DNA of 10,902 nucleotides from an uncultured Eubacteriales bacterium (GCA_900321515.1 ONWI01000132.1:1-10902); one strand, 5' to 3'; positions 1 through 7,109 are shown, counted from the first letter of the stretch. The notes: generated from the letters alone by a model not told the origin. Translations and numbers: made by a program.

Positions 1-2258
1 TAATGGGTGGCAAAGAGCGCCTTTGCGCCGAGTTTCTTCTTGTCGGCGACGTGTTCCAGAACAGCGCGGGCAATGCTCATGCCGTCGAAGGTGGAGGTAC
101 CGCGCCCGATTTCGTCCAGCACAAGCAGGCTGTCGGCGGTGGCATTTTCCAGAATATAGGCGACTTCGTTCATCTCCACCATGAAGGTGGACTGCCCGGA
201 GGCGAGATCGTCGGAAGCGCCCACGCGGGTGAAGATGCTGTCCACCACGCCGATCTCCGCGCTGGAAGCCGGTACAAAGCTGCCGCACTGCGCCATCAAT
301 GTAATAATCGCCACCTGACGCATATAGGTGGATTTGCCAGCCATGTTGGGACCGGTGATGATCGCCACGCGGTTGTCATTATTGTCCAGATACACGTCGT
401 TCGGCACAAACTGCTCGTCCGACACAGCTTCCACCACCGGGTGACGGCTGTCCTTGAGAATTATCTTTCCGGATGTGTTGACCAGAGGCCGGGTATAATT
501 GTTGCGCACAGCAACCTCGGCAAAGGAACACCACACATCAAGGCGCGCTATTGCGTCGGCTGTCACCTGCACGCGGCTCTGACAGGCGGCAACCTTTTTG
601 CGGATTTCCTCAAAAAGCTCGTATTCCAGCTTGACGATTCTGTCCCGCGCGCCGAGAACGCGCCCTTCCATCTCCTTAAGCTCTTCGGTGATGTAGCGTT
701 CGCAGTTGGAAAGGGTCTGCTTGCGTATGTATTCCTTCGGCACCAGGTCCTTTGAGGCGTTGGACACTTCTATGTAATATCCGAATACGCGGTTGTAGCC
801 AACCTTCAGCCTTTGGATACCGGTCTTCTGGCGTTCCTTTTCCTCGATAGAGGCAATAAAATCCTTGCCTCCGCTCATGTCGCCGTTTAGAGTATCCAGA
901 TCCTTGCAGTACCCCTGCTTTATCATTCCGCCCTCGCGCACGGTGAGCGGAGGCTCGTCCACAATCGCCTGTTCCACAAGCTCCCGAATGTCTTTGAGCG
1001 TATCAATGGAACTGTAAATATCCTTCAGTTCCCCCGACTTCATGCCCCGGAGCAGATTCTTTACCTCTGGCAGCGCTTCGGCGGCATAGGCAAGGGCGCG
1101 TATCTCACGGGCATTCGCCGACCCGTAGACAATGCGCGTCATCAGGCGCTCTATATCGCTGATTCCCCGGAGCGCCTGAATGATGTCGTCCCGGAGAATC
1201 GAATCCCCGCACAGCTCGTCCACAGCGTTCTGACGCGCCTGAATGCTGACCGGATTCACAAGCGGACGCTCGATAATTCCCCTGATCATCCGCTTGCCCA
1301 TGGGTGTTTTGGTCTTATCCAGCACCCAAAGCAGCGAACCCTTTTTTTCTTTGGAGCGCATGGTTTCGGTTAATTCCAGATTTCGCCGGGTCGATGTGTC
1401 TATGTTCATAAAAACATCGCCAACATAGTAATTTATGCGGTCGAAGCATTCAATTTTAACCTCTTTGTCAGAGCCTTCCGCAGCTTCACCCGCCATCTGG
1501 GTGGAATAAATATAATCAATCAGCGCGCCGAGTGCCATGACAGTCGCGGGATAATTCAGCAGCCCGCAGCGCTCTATCTCCTTTGCGGGGAACTGAATGT
1601 TCACCGTGGCAAGGGCGTTGTTATATTCAAATTTCTCATCATCGAGAAGTTCCACCGAGGCTTTGAGGCGGCTTTTGATAAAACCGTCAAGCCCGCCGAG
1701 ACTCAGCGCCGCGGAATTGATGAGTATCTCGTGCGGGTCGAATTTGCCAAGTTCTCCGCAGAGCTTCTGGAAAGAAGCGGAGCCGCTGAGCTGGGTTACA
1801 TTCAGCTCACCGGTGGAGACGTCGGCGACGCACAGTCCCGTCATGCCTTCCGAACAGCAGACCGAGGCGATGTAATTGTTGCGACCCTCGTCCAGCATGG
1901 AGTTTTCGATTATGGTTCCGGCGGTAATGATTCTGATAATTCCGCGCTTGACCAAGCCTTTTGCGGTCGCGGGGTCTTCGAGCTGTTCGCAGATGGCTAC
2001 CTTGTAGCCCTTCTCCACCAGCCGCGCCGCGTAGGATTCATAGGCGTGAAACGGAACACCGCACATCGGAGCGCGTTCCTCCATGCCGCAGATTTTGCCC
2101 GTCAGCGTCAGGTCAAGTTCCTTTGACACCAGCTTCGCGTCGTCAAAAAACAGCTCGTAAAAATCTCCGAGCCGGAAGAACAGCAGCGCGTCGGGATTCT
2201 GCGCCTTTATTTCAAGATATTGCTTCATCATGGGCGACATTTCTCCCATTTTATACAT
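1..2258 (-). CDS. mutS: DNA mismatch repair protein MutS (3' end cut by window edge)
   Basis: MutS binds base mismatches and small loops in DNA and, with MutL, starts strand-specific mismatch repair in the cytoplasm. The minus strand gives 752 codons of continuous MutS sequence. The N-terminal mismatch-recognition domain carries the Phe-x-Glu element within GDFYELF (F33, E35), the residues that stack on the mismatch. The connector, lever and clamp domains follow. The C-terminal ATPase has the Walker A motif GPNMAGKST near residue 635 (about 330-357) and the Walker B motif DEIGRGTSTFDG near 90-125. The sequence stops at A-T-H in the conserved FATHY switch, so roughly 100-120 residues (rest of the ATPase and the dimerisation tail) lie beyond the edge. 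The ATG at 2258 is preceded by AGGCGGG; an ATG three codons later has no ribosome binding site. mutL would be expected beyond position 1, but this cannot be seen. Confidence 0.97.
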   Translation of the reverse strand, partial: MYKMGEMSPMMKQYLEIKAQNPDALLFFRLGDFYELFFDDAKLVSKELDLTLTGKICGMEERAPMCGVPFHAYESYAARLVEKGYKVAICEQLEDPATAKGLVKRGIIRIITAGTIIENSMLDEGRNNYIASVCCSEGMTGLCVADVSTGELNVTQLSGSASFQKLCGELGKFDPHEILINSAALSLGGLDGFIKSRLKASVELLDDEKFEYNNALATVNIQFPAKEIERCGLLNYPATVMALGALIDYIYSTQMAGEAAEGSDKEVKIECFDRINYYVGDVFMNIDTSTRRNLELTETMRSKEKKGSLLWVLDKTKTPMGKRMIRGIIERPLVNPVSIQARQNAVDELCGDSILRDDIIQALRGISDIERLMTRIVYGSANAREIRALAYAAEALPEVKNLLRGMKSGELKDIYSSIDTLKDIRELVEQAIVDEPPLTVREGGMIKQGYCKDLDTLNGDMSGGKDFIASIEEKERQKTGIQRLKVGYNRVFGYYIEVSNASKDLVPKEYIRKQTLSNCERYITEELKEMEGRVLGARDRIVKLEYELFEEIRKKVAACQSRVQVTADAIARLDVWCSFAEVAVRNNYTRPLVNTSGKIILKDSRHPVVEAVSDEQFVPNDVYLDNNDNRVAIITGPNMAGKSTYMRQVAIITLMAQCGSFVPASSAEIGVVDSIFTRVGASDDLASGQSTFMVEMNEVAYILENATADSLLVLDEIGRGTSTFDGMSIARAVLEHVADKKKLGAKALFATH

Positions 2259-2291
2259 ACACCCGCCTGTCTAAGAGATTAAGTAACTTTC

Positions 2292-2320
2292 ATTATAACA
2301 TATTTTTACAGTAAATGCAA
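2292..2320 (-). promoter_or_regulatory. Candidate sigma-A promoter of mutS
   Basis: On the minus strand a perfect TATAAT (2292-2297) is preceded by TGT, giving an extended -10 element. It lies 17 bases from a weak -35 box, TTGCAT (2315-2320). The start codon of mutS is about 33 bases downstream of the -10 box. Confidence 0.6.
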
Positions 2321-2355
2321 ACGTGATATATTTTGCAGAGGTGAATTTTTTATTA

Positions 2356-2388
2356 AGAGCCTGTTTACAGAGATTCTTAACAGGCTCT
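2356..2388. repeat. Perfect 10-bp inverted repeat in the mutS upstream spacer
   Basis: AGAGCCTGTT (2356-2365) and AACAGGCTCT (2379-2388) are exact reverse complements separated by 13 bases. The repeat abuts the terminator at 2391-2431 and lies upstream of the mutS promoter. It could be a second hairpin in the terminator region, a protein binding site, or a relic of an insertion-sequence end. Its GAGCCTGTT core recalls mutator-type (IS256-family) terminal repeats, but that is a memory-based comparison only. No T-run follows it, so it is not a terminator by itself. Confidence 0.55.
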
Positions 2389-2431
2389 AAAAAAGCGCCA
2401 TTCCTCACAATTAAGGAAGAACGGCGCTTTT
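2389..2431 (-). terminator. Rho-independent terminator of the DUF2975-like gene
   Basis: Read on the minus strand, AAAAGCGCC (2431-2423) pairs with GGCGCTTTT (2399-2391). An inner TTCCT/AGGAA stem sits after a small asymmetric bulge, with a loop of about 8 bases. A run of six T residues (2394-2389) follows. It lies 36 bases after the stop codon of the membrane-protein gene. The A/T-rich flanks would let it work weakly in both directions. Confidence 0.85.
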
Positions 2432-2466
2432 GTTATTTCATAATCCGACGAATTGCTCGACTGTGA

Positions 2467-3183
2467 TTATTCGGCTGTCTCAGACTGGGCAGCTTCAGCG
2501 GGGGCAGCTTCCGGGACTACTTCAGCAGGAGCAGCCTCAGTAGGAGCAGCTTCCGGGACTACATTAGCAGGAGCAGCTTCAGCAGGAGCAGCTTCCGGGG
2601 CTGCTTCAGCGGGGGCAGCCTCAACAGCAGGCTGAGCTTTGCCTTCTGTCAGCTCCGCACCGTAGCGTAAAATCACAGAAACAATGATAAATGTAATTCC
2701 CAATCCGATGGACATACCTTGGAATTGATATTTGTCCGCGTCTTCAATAGACTTTGAAAAGATAGCAAATACTGTCCCGGCAACGATGGAAACACCGAGA
2801 TTGACCGCGATGTAGATTATGCCAAGACGCATAAGCTCCTTCGCACCGCGCATGGTAAAGGGCGTGCCGTCCTCAATCTCATGTTTGAAGTAATTCTGTG
2901 CAAATCCGGCCACAACAGCGCCGGCAAAGCAGAATGCTGCGGCTATGGCGATTATCACGATCATCATCGGGTTAGTGAGCTGTTCAATGATCTGACGCGC
3001 CTGCTCATCATCAATCTGATTGGCGTTATCCTTGGCAATACTGATTGCTTTCTCGCCGTATACAGCCAGCAAACCGGCGCAGACCACGCAGGATATTCCG
3101 CCGATCATGCAGCACACACGGACAATAATACTAAGTACCTTACCGATTTTTGCCAATACCTGAATAGCTTTTAGAGATTTCAT
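2467..3183 (-). CDS. Four-helix membrane protein (DUF2975-like) with Ala/Pro/Glu repeat tail
   Basis: This 238-residue protein has four predicted membrane helices at about 17-42, 73-96, 119-142 and 156-172. Between helices 2 and 3 is a charged segment reading FKHEIEDGTPFT and then KELMRLGII, which resembles the loop of DUF2975 membrane proteins; that assignment is by pattern only. Residues 184-238 form a low-complexity tail of Glu-Ala-Ala-Pro units. The last three form clear 14-residue repeats (197-210, 211-224, 225-238) encoded by 42-bp DNA repeats. The tail is acidic and probably extends from the membrane as a flexible linker. The start is secure: GGAGG lies 8 bases before the ATG. The gene stands alone, with a consensus promoter upstream and a terminator downstream. 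Function unknown. Confidence 0.85.
   Translation of the reverse strand: MKSLKAIQVLAKIGKVLSIIVRVCCMIGGISCVVCAGLLAVYGEKAISIAKDNANQIDDEQARQIIEQLTNPMMIVIIAIAAAFCFAGAVVAGFAQNYFKHEIEDGTPFTMRGAKELMRLGIIYIAVNLGVSIVAGTVFAIFSKSIEDADKYQFQGMSIGLGITFIIVSVILRYGAELTEGKAQPAVEAAPAEAAPEAAPAEAAPANVVPEAAPTEAAPAEVVPEAAPAEAAQSETAE
2504..2629. repeat. 42-bp tandem repeats encoding the Ala/Pro/Glu tail
   Basis: On the plus strand the 17-mer GCAGCTTCCGGGACTAC occurs at 2504-2520 and again at 2546-2562, exactly 42 bases apart. A diverged third copy, GCAGCTTCCGGGGCTGC, begins at 2588, again 42 bases on. Period and reading frame match (14 codons), so gain or loss of a unit would keep the membrane protein in frame and change its tail length. 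Confidence 0.85.
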
Positions 3184-3235
3184 GTATAATTCCTCCGAAA
3201 ATTCAATTTAGCGACGCACTTTGGTCACTGTTGTA

Positions 3236-3264
3236 ATTATACATAAATTTGGCTTAATTGTCAA
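3236..3264 (-). promoter_or_regulatory. Consensus sigma-A promoter of the DUF2975-like gene
   Basis: On the minus strand TTGACA (3264-3259) and TATAAT (3241-3236) both match the consensus exactly, with the ideal 17-base spacer. The -10 box is about 52 bases upstream of the ATG. Such a promoter predicts strong constitutive transcription unless a repressor acts on it. I see no clear operator palindrome. Confidence 0.88.
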
Positions 3265-3325
3265 TATATTTTATAGCTTATTTGTTATTGATGTGGGGGA
3301 AGGCTATTAAATTTTGCATTTACCC

Positions 3326-3355
3326 TTGCAATAGAGCTTATGAATTTGATATAAT
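3326..3355 (+). promoter_or_regulatory. Sigma-A promoter of the queH operon
   Basis: TTGCAA (3326-3331) and a perfect TATAAT (3350-3355) are separated by 18 bases. Transcription would begin near 3362, about 25 bases before the proposed TTG start of queH. This excludes in-frame start codons further upstream (from 3258). Confidence 0.78.
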
Positions 3356-3372
3356 AAAATCAAATCAAACAA

Positions 3373-3389
3373 AGGCGGCATTTCCATTG
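3373..3389 (+). promoter_or_regulatory. Ribosome binding site selecting a TTG start for queH
   Basis: AGGCGG (3373-3378) lies 8 bases before TTG (3387-3389). The only nearby in-frame ATG (3399) is 20 bases from it, too far for normal initiation. The same AGGCGG string precedes mutS. Confidence 0.6.
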
Positions 3390-4052
3390 AGCCAAAACAT
3401 GCAAAAGATAAATTTTTACCTCGAATGTGAAAAGGAGATAAAGCGCAATGCCGGGCGGCTGCCGAGGCTGCTGCTCCATAGCTGCTGCGCACCCTGCAGC
3501 AGTTCGGTGCTGGAATATTTATCCGATCACTTTGACATTACGCTGTTTTATTACAACCCCAATATCACTCCGGAAGAAGAATACCGCAAGCGCGTGGCGG
3601 AGCTGAGGCGACTTGTCTCCGAAGCCCAATATCCCAACTCCGTGAAAATCATCGAAGGCCGCTACGACAGCAGCGAATTTTTTGATATTGCGGGCGGTCT
3701 GGAGGACCTTCCGGAGGGCGGCGAACGCTGCTTCAGATGCTACCGCCTGCGGCTGGAGGAATCGGCAAAGGCTGCGGCGGCGGGCGGATTTGAATATTTC
3801 ACCACCACACTCAGCGTCAGTCCGTACAAAAACGCCGCAAAGCTCAACGCCATCGGCACAGAACTCGCCAAGCAATACGGAGTGAAATACCTGCTTTCCG
3901 ACTTCAAGAAAAAGGACGGATACCGCCGGTCAATAGAACTGTCCGCAAGATACGGGCTTTACCGGCAGAACTACTGCGGCTGTATTTTCTCAAAACGCTC
4001 GCGGGAACGCCTTTCCGGACAAAGTGCGAGCGAAACGGAACTATTACGATAA
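3387..4052 (+). CDS. queH: Epoxyqueuosine reductase QueH
   Basis: QueH reduces epoxyqueuosine to queuosine in the wobble position (34) of tRNAs with GUN anticodons. It is the cobalamin-independent alternative to QueG and uses an iron-sulfur cluster with a nearby second metal site. Counting from the TTG start the protein has 221 residues. All the family cysteine motifs are visible: HSCCAPC (C33, C34, C37), CFRC (C115, C118) inside GGERCFRCYRLRLEE, and YCGC (C197, C199). The conserved TTTLSVSPYKN and SDFKKKDGYRRS blocks are also present. It is the first gene of an operon; the next gene starts 14 bases after its stop. An ATG at 3399 would shorten the protein by four residues, but it is less well placed for the ribosome. 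Family identity is very secure from these motifs. Confidence 0.93.
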   Translation: MSQNMQKINFYLECEKEIKRNAGRLPRLLLHSCCAPCSSSVLEYLSDHFDITLFYYNPNITPEEEYRKRVAELRRLVSEAQYPNSVKIIEGRYDSSEFFDIAGGLEDLPEGGERCFRCYRLRLEESAKAAAAGGFEYFTTTLSVSPYKNAAKLNAIGTELAKQYGVKYLLSDFKKKDGYRRSIELSARYGLYRQNYCGCIFSKRSRERLSGQSASETELLR

Positions 4053-4066
4053 GGAGACAGAAAAAA

Positions 4067-4408
4067 ATGAACATTCAGATATTCGGCAAAAGTAAATGCT
4101 TCGACACCAAGAAAGCCGAAAGGTATTTCAAGGAGCGCGGCATCAGATATCAGTTCATCGACATAATCCGCTTCGGAATGAGCCGCGGAGAATACACCAG
4201 CGTCAAAAACGCCGTGGGCGGCATGAGAAATTTAATCGACGAAAAATCCAGGGCATACGAGCAGAATTACTGCGCATACCTTGCGGACGAATCCGCCGTT
4301 GAGGAAAAACTGCTGGAAAACCCAGCCATGTTCCGCACGCCCATTGTCCGCAACGGCAAAAAGGCGACTGTCGGCTACTGCCCTGATATATGGAAGACAT
4401 GGGAATAA
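4067..4408 (+). CDS. ArsC/Spx-family thioredoxin-fold protein
   Basis: This 113-residue cytoplasmic protein belongs to the arsenate reductase/Spx/YffB family of thioredoxin-fold proteins. The N-terminus, IFGKSKCFDTKKAERYF, places a single cysteine (C11) at the end of the first strand, where the catalytic cysteine of ArsC sits. The C-terminal FRTPIVRNGKKATVGY matches the conserved cis-Pro segment of the family. The CxxC switch of Spx is absent (C11, then F-D-T), so a redox-regulated transcription role like that of Spx is not supported. There is no neighbouring arsenic gene (arsB, arsR), so true arsenate reduction is also doubtful. GGAGA lies 9 bases before the ATG. It sits between queH and the glycan gene in one transcription unit, which suggests coexpression but not necessarily a shared pathway. 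Confidence 0.85.
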   Translation: MNIQIFGKSKCFDTKKAERYFKERGIRYQFIDIIRFGMSRGEYTSVKNAVGGMRNLIDEKSRAYEQNYCAYLADESAVEEKLLENPAMFRTPIVRNGKKATVGYCPDIWKTWE

Positions 4409-4417
4409 TTTTTTACA

Positions 4418-4434
4418 AGGGAGTGTTCATTTTG
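4418..4434 (+). promoter_or_regulatory. Ribosome binding site selecting a TTG start for the fusion gene
   Basis: AGGGAG (4418-4423) lies 8 bases before TTG (4432-4434). The upstream in-frame ATG at 4390 lies inside the previous gene and has no ribosome binding site at the right distance. Confidence 0.7.
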
Positions 4435-6855
4435 AATCCCATAAAAAAAGCAATAGAAAAATACCGCCGTCTCCCCAAACTCGCAAAATACCGCTACACG
4501 GCTTATTATGAAAAACTTCCGGTATCGGACAACGTAATTCTCATCGAATGCTTCAACGGGGACGGCATCACCGGCAATCCCTACTGGCTGCTCAAAGAAA
4601 TATGCAATGATGAACGTCTTTCCGACTGCAAAATTTATGTCGCGTCAAACCCTAAATATTTTAATTCGATCTGCTGCACATTAAAATCCCACGGAATGAG
4701 CCGCGCGAAGGCTGTCGTTAAATACGACAAACTCTACTTAAAGCTGCTTGCGTCCGCGAAATATCTGATTACCGACGTTTCCTTTCCCATATTTTTCATC
4801 AAGAAACCGGGGCAGATATTGCTCAACACATGGCACGGCACTCCTCTCAAAGGTCTGGGACGCTCCATAATGGACAATCCCCACACCATAGGCAACGTAC
4901 AGAGGATATTCCTCATGTCCGACTACCTGCTCTTTCCCAATCGGTTCACATTTGACAGAATGCGCGAGGATTACATGATCGCACCGTTCTTCAAGGGGAA
5001 GTATGTGCTGTCGGGTTACCCGCGCAACGATATTCTATTCGACAAAAAAGCGGCTGATTCGGTCAGAGACAAGCTCGGATTCAGCGGGAAGCGCATCGCC
5101 GTATATATGCCGACATACCGCGACTGCGCAAACGAAGAAGAAAAGAATTATCACGGCAGAATGCTCTCCGACGCATTGAAAGCGCTGGATACTTCGTCTC
5201 ACGATAATACCGTCGTCATAGCCAAACTCCATCATCTCGCGGCGGGAAGCATTGATTTCTCCGGATTCAGGCGGGTAATTCCATTCCCGTCAGATTATGA
5301 AACATACGAGGTTCTTGCCGCGGCCGACTGCCTTATCACCGACTACTCCAGCGTTATGTTCGACTTTGCCGACACCGGACGCAAGATTGTACTCTACACC
5401 TACGACAGCGAAAATTATCAGAACACCCGGAGCATGTATTTTCCGATAGATGACCTTCCCTTCCCAATCGCAACTTCGCCGGACGAGCTTGTTCGCGAGG
5501 TTACCTGCTCGGATTACAAGCCCTACGCCGGTGAAATGAAGAAATTCACCGAATACGACGGCCCCGGTTCCTCAGCAAAACTGACAAATCTGCTTTTCTT
5601 CGGCAAGGTTTCAGACGGAATGGATATTATCGACGGTTCCGTTTACCACAACGATAGACAAAACATTCTGATCTACGCCGGCACGCTTATCAAAAACGGC
5701 ATAACCACAGCACTTATGGGAATTCTGGAAAACACAGACACATCAAAATACAATTACCTGCTGACATTTTATCAGAAGCTCATGGGAGAGAACAAAGCCG
5801 TCTTAAACCGTCTCGGCAGGGACGTAGGCTATCTTGGAATGCCCGAAGGCAAGCCCATAACATATTGCGAGGCAATATGCCAATATCTGTATTTTCATTT
5901 CAATCTGAACCTCGGCTTTGCGAGAAACGCCGTCAAAAAAATATCCGAACGAGACGCGCTGCGATGCTTCTGCGGGATAGATTTTCACGCGGTAATTCAC
6001 TACACCGGCTACGAAAAGAATGTCATACACCTCTTCAACGCCATGAACGCCCGCAAGATCATATATGTGCACAACGACATGCTGCGTGAAACAAGTTCAA
6101 AAGGAAATATTCACCGTCTTTCCATAATGACAGCATACGAAGAGTTCGACAAAATCGCGGCTGTGCGGGAATCCATGCGTTCCGAAATCGGCAGCTACAT
6201 TTCTGCCGGTTCCGTTGATCGCATAGCCGTTGCCCACAATCTCAACAATATCGGATATATAAAAAAACGCGCCGCCGAACGGCTTGCATTCGACGACGAA
6301 ACATATTGCAATACAAGTCTCAGCAGAGTAAAGGAAATACTCACTCTGCCCGGCGCTGTGAGATTTATTGATATAGCCCGCTTTTCTCCCGAAAAGGGGC
6401 TCGACAGGCTCGCTGACGCCTTCGTTCAGCTTCACAAGGCTCACCCGGACGCATATCTCTTTATAGTCGGCGGCTACGGCTCCGCATTTGAATCTCTCCG
6501 AGACCAGATAGAAAACTGCGGATGTGACAATATCATTCTGATAAAATCCATAAGCAATCCATATCCGCTGCTCAAGGGCTGCGAAGCATTCATTCTGTCA
6601 TCGAGGTACGAAGGTCTGCCCATGACCATCATGGAAGCCCTGATTCTCGGCAAGCCGGTTGTCTCCACCGAAATCCCGGGGCCGGCTGAATTTCTGCGTT
6701 CCAATGGATGCGGACTGCTCGTGGACGATTCGGCAGAAGGCGTGCTTGACGGACTAAACGCCTATTACGACGGCAGGCTCAATGACCGTAAGCCGTTTGA
6801 CGCGGAAGGTTTTAACCGCAAAGCAATGGAAGAATTCTACGACCTGATAAAATAA
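4432..6855 (+). CDS. Fusion of TagB/TagF-like glycerophosphotransferase and GT4 glycosyltransferase
   Basis: An 807-residue two-enzyme protein, probably at the inner face of the membrane, building a phosphopolyol-containing surface glycan (teichoic acid or capsule type). Residues about 30-390 match the CDP-glycerol glycerophosphotransferase family: NTWHGTPLKG with H135, YPRND, MPTYRD, AKLHH with H267, and the CDP-binding ITDYSSVMFDF beginning near residue 302 (D304). The two histidines fit the catalytic pair of TagF. Residues about 405-805 form a GT4 (GT-B fold) glycosyltransferase: an acceptor half beginning ILIYAGTLIKNG and a donor half from RFIDIARFSPEKG (about 644) to the E-x7-E motif in RYEGLPMTIMEAL (E727, E735). 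No transmembrane segment is obvious. The substrates cannot be told from sequence. It is the last gene of the queH operon, starting 23 bases after the ArsC-like stop. No other glycan genes are in the window, so it is an orphan here. Confidence 0.9.
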   Translation: MNPIKKAIEKYRRLPKLAKYRYTAYYEKLPVSDNVILIECFNGDGITGNPYWLLKEICNDERLSDCKIYVASNPKYFNSICCTLKSHGMSRAKAVVKYDKLYLKLLASAKYLITDVSFPIFFIKKPGQILLNTWHGTPLKGLGRSIMDNPHTIGNVQRIFLMSDYLLFPNRFTFDRMREDYMIAPFFKGKYVLSGYPRNDILFDKKAADSVRDKLGFSGKRIAVYMPTYRDCANEEEKNYHGRMLSDALKALDTSSHDNTVVIAKLHHLAAGSIDFSGFRRVIPFPSDYETYEVLAAADCLITDYSSVMFDFADTGRKIVLYTYDSENYQNTRSMYFPIDDLPFPIATSPDELVREVTCSDYKPYAGEMKKFTEYDGPGSSAKLTNLLFFGKVSDGMDIIDGSVYHNDRQNILIYAGTLIKNGITTALMGILENTDTSKYNYLLTFYQKLMGENKAVLNRLGRDVGYLGMPEGKPITYCEAICQYLYFHFNLNLGFARNAVKKISERDALRCFCGIDFHAVIHYTGYEKNVIHLFNAMNARKIIYVHNDMLRETSSKGNIHRLSIMTAYEEFDKIAAVRESMRSEIGSYISAGSVDRIAVAHNLNNIGYIKKRAAERLAFDDETYCNTSLSRVKEILTLPGAVRFIDIARFSPEKGLDRLADAFVQLHKAHPDAYLFIVGGYGSAFESLRDQIENCGCDNIILIKSISNPYPLLKGCEAFILSSRYEGLPMTIMEALILGKPVVSTEIPGPAEFLRSNGCGLLVDDSAEGVLDGLNAYYDGRLNDRKPFDAEGFNRKAMEEFYDLIK

Positions 6856-6869
6856 TAAATTCCATAAGG

Positions 6870-6962
6870 AACTGTGCAGAATTTAATCAGTCGTTTATTG
6901 CTAAAAATAAAATGTCCTTGGGCACTCTGACGAGCTAAATGTATTAATTTTTCTGCACAGTT
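6870..6962. repeat. 93-bp element bounded by 12-bp perfect inverted repeats
   Basis: AACTGTGCAGAA (6870-6881) and TTCTGCACAGTT (6951-6962) are exact reverse complements enclosing 69 A/T-rich bases without a convincing gene. The element sits between the stop of the glycan gene and its terminator, so it would be part of the operon mRNA 3' end. It looks like a miniature inverted-repeat element or a long RNA stem-loop. No clear target-site duplication flanks it. A second 8-bp pairing (GTCGTTTA 6890-6897 with TAAACGAC 6965-6972) links its interior to the sequence just outside. Confidence 0.65.
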
Positions 6963-6970
6963 ACTAAACG

Positions 6971-7009
6971 ACGGCTGCCGTTTCACACCGATACGGCAGC
7001 CGTTTTTTT
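6971..7009 (+). terminator. Strong rho-independent terminator of the queH operon
   Basis: ACGGCTGCCGT (6971-6981) pairs perfectly with ACGGCAGCCGT (6993-7003) around an 11-base loop, followed by six further T residues (7004-7009). It lies 115 bases after the stop of the fusion gene and closes the three-gene operon. Confidence 0.95.
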
Positions 7010-7013
7010 CCGG

Positions 7014-7045
7014 TTGTCATGCAAAGCCTTAATTCGACATATAAT
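7014..7045 (+). promoter_or_regulatory. Weak candidate promoter of the secreted-protein gene
   Basis: A perfect TATAAT lies at 7040-7045. The nearest -35-like box, TTGTCA (7014-7019), is 20 bases away, longer than usual. The placement just after the operon terminator and about 65 bases before the start codon fits a separate promoter, but the -35 box is doubtful. Confidence 0.35.
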
Positions 7046-7109
7046 CTACAAAGACCAATACCGATCTTCGACTGAATCAGAGTTTTGCATAACCGGAAGG
7101 AATGGAGCC

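Noticed and set aside
3..755. Plus-strand open frame of 250 residues
   Set aside because: It lies opposite the MutS ATPase domain, whose Walker motifs are unmistakable on the minus strand. The plus frame shows no domain and no ribosome binding site.
1731..2314. Two further plus-strand open frames
   Set aside because: Both are antisense to the MutS N-terminal domains and lack protein-like features. They are shadows of the high-GC codon positions.
2453..2635. Ala/Ser/Gly-rich plus-strand frame
   Set aside because: It is the antisense reading of the 42-bp repeats. The minus-strand membrane protein explains the sequence, with promoter, ribosome binding site and terminator.
3258..3386. N-terminal extension of queH
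   Set aside because: The extension lies upstream of and across the promoter at 3326-3355, and QueH proteins normally begin shortly before the HSCCAPC motif.
4067..4408. Calling the ArsC-like protein Spx or arsenate reductase
   Set aside because: There is no CxxC as in Spx, and no arsenic-resistance neighbours. Only the family fold is supported.
4390..4431. ATG at 4390 as start of the glycan fusion gene
   Set aside because: It overlaps the previous gene and lacks a ribosome binding site. The TTG at 4432 has AGGGAG at the right distance.
6870..7009. CRISPR-like or riboswitch array in the operon 3' region
   Set aside because: There is only one inverted-repeat pair and one terminator. No regular direct repeats with spacers and no known aptamer core were seen.
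7014..7109. N-terminal extension of the secreted protein
   Set aside because: It would place hydrophilic residues before the export signal and covers the candidate promoter. The ATG at 7110 has a good ribosome binding site.
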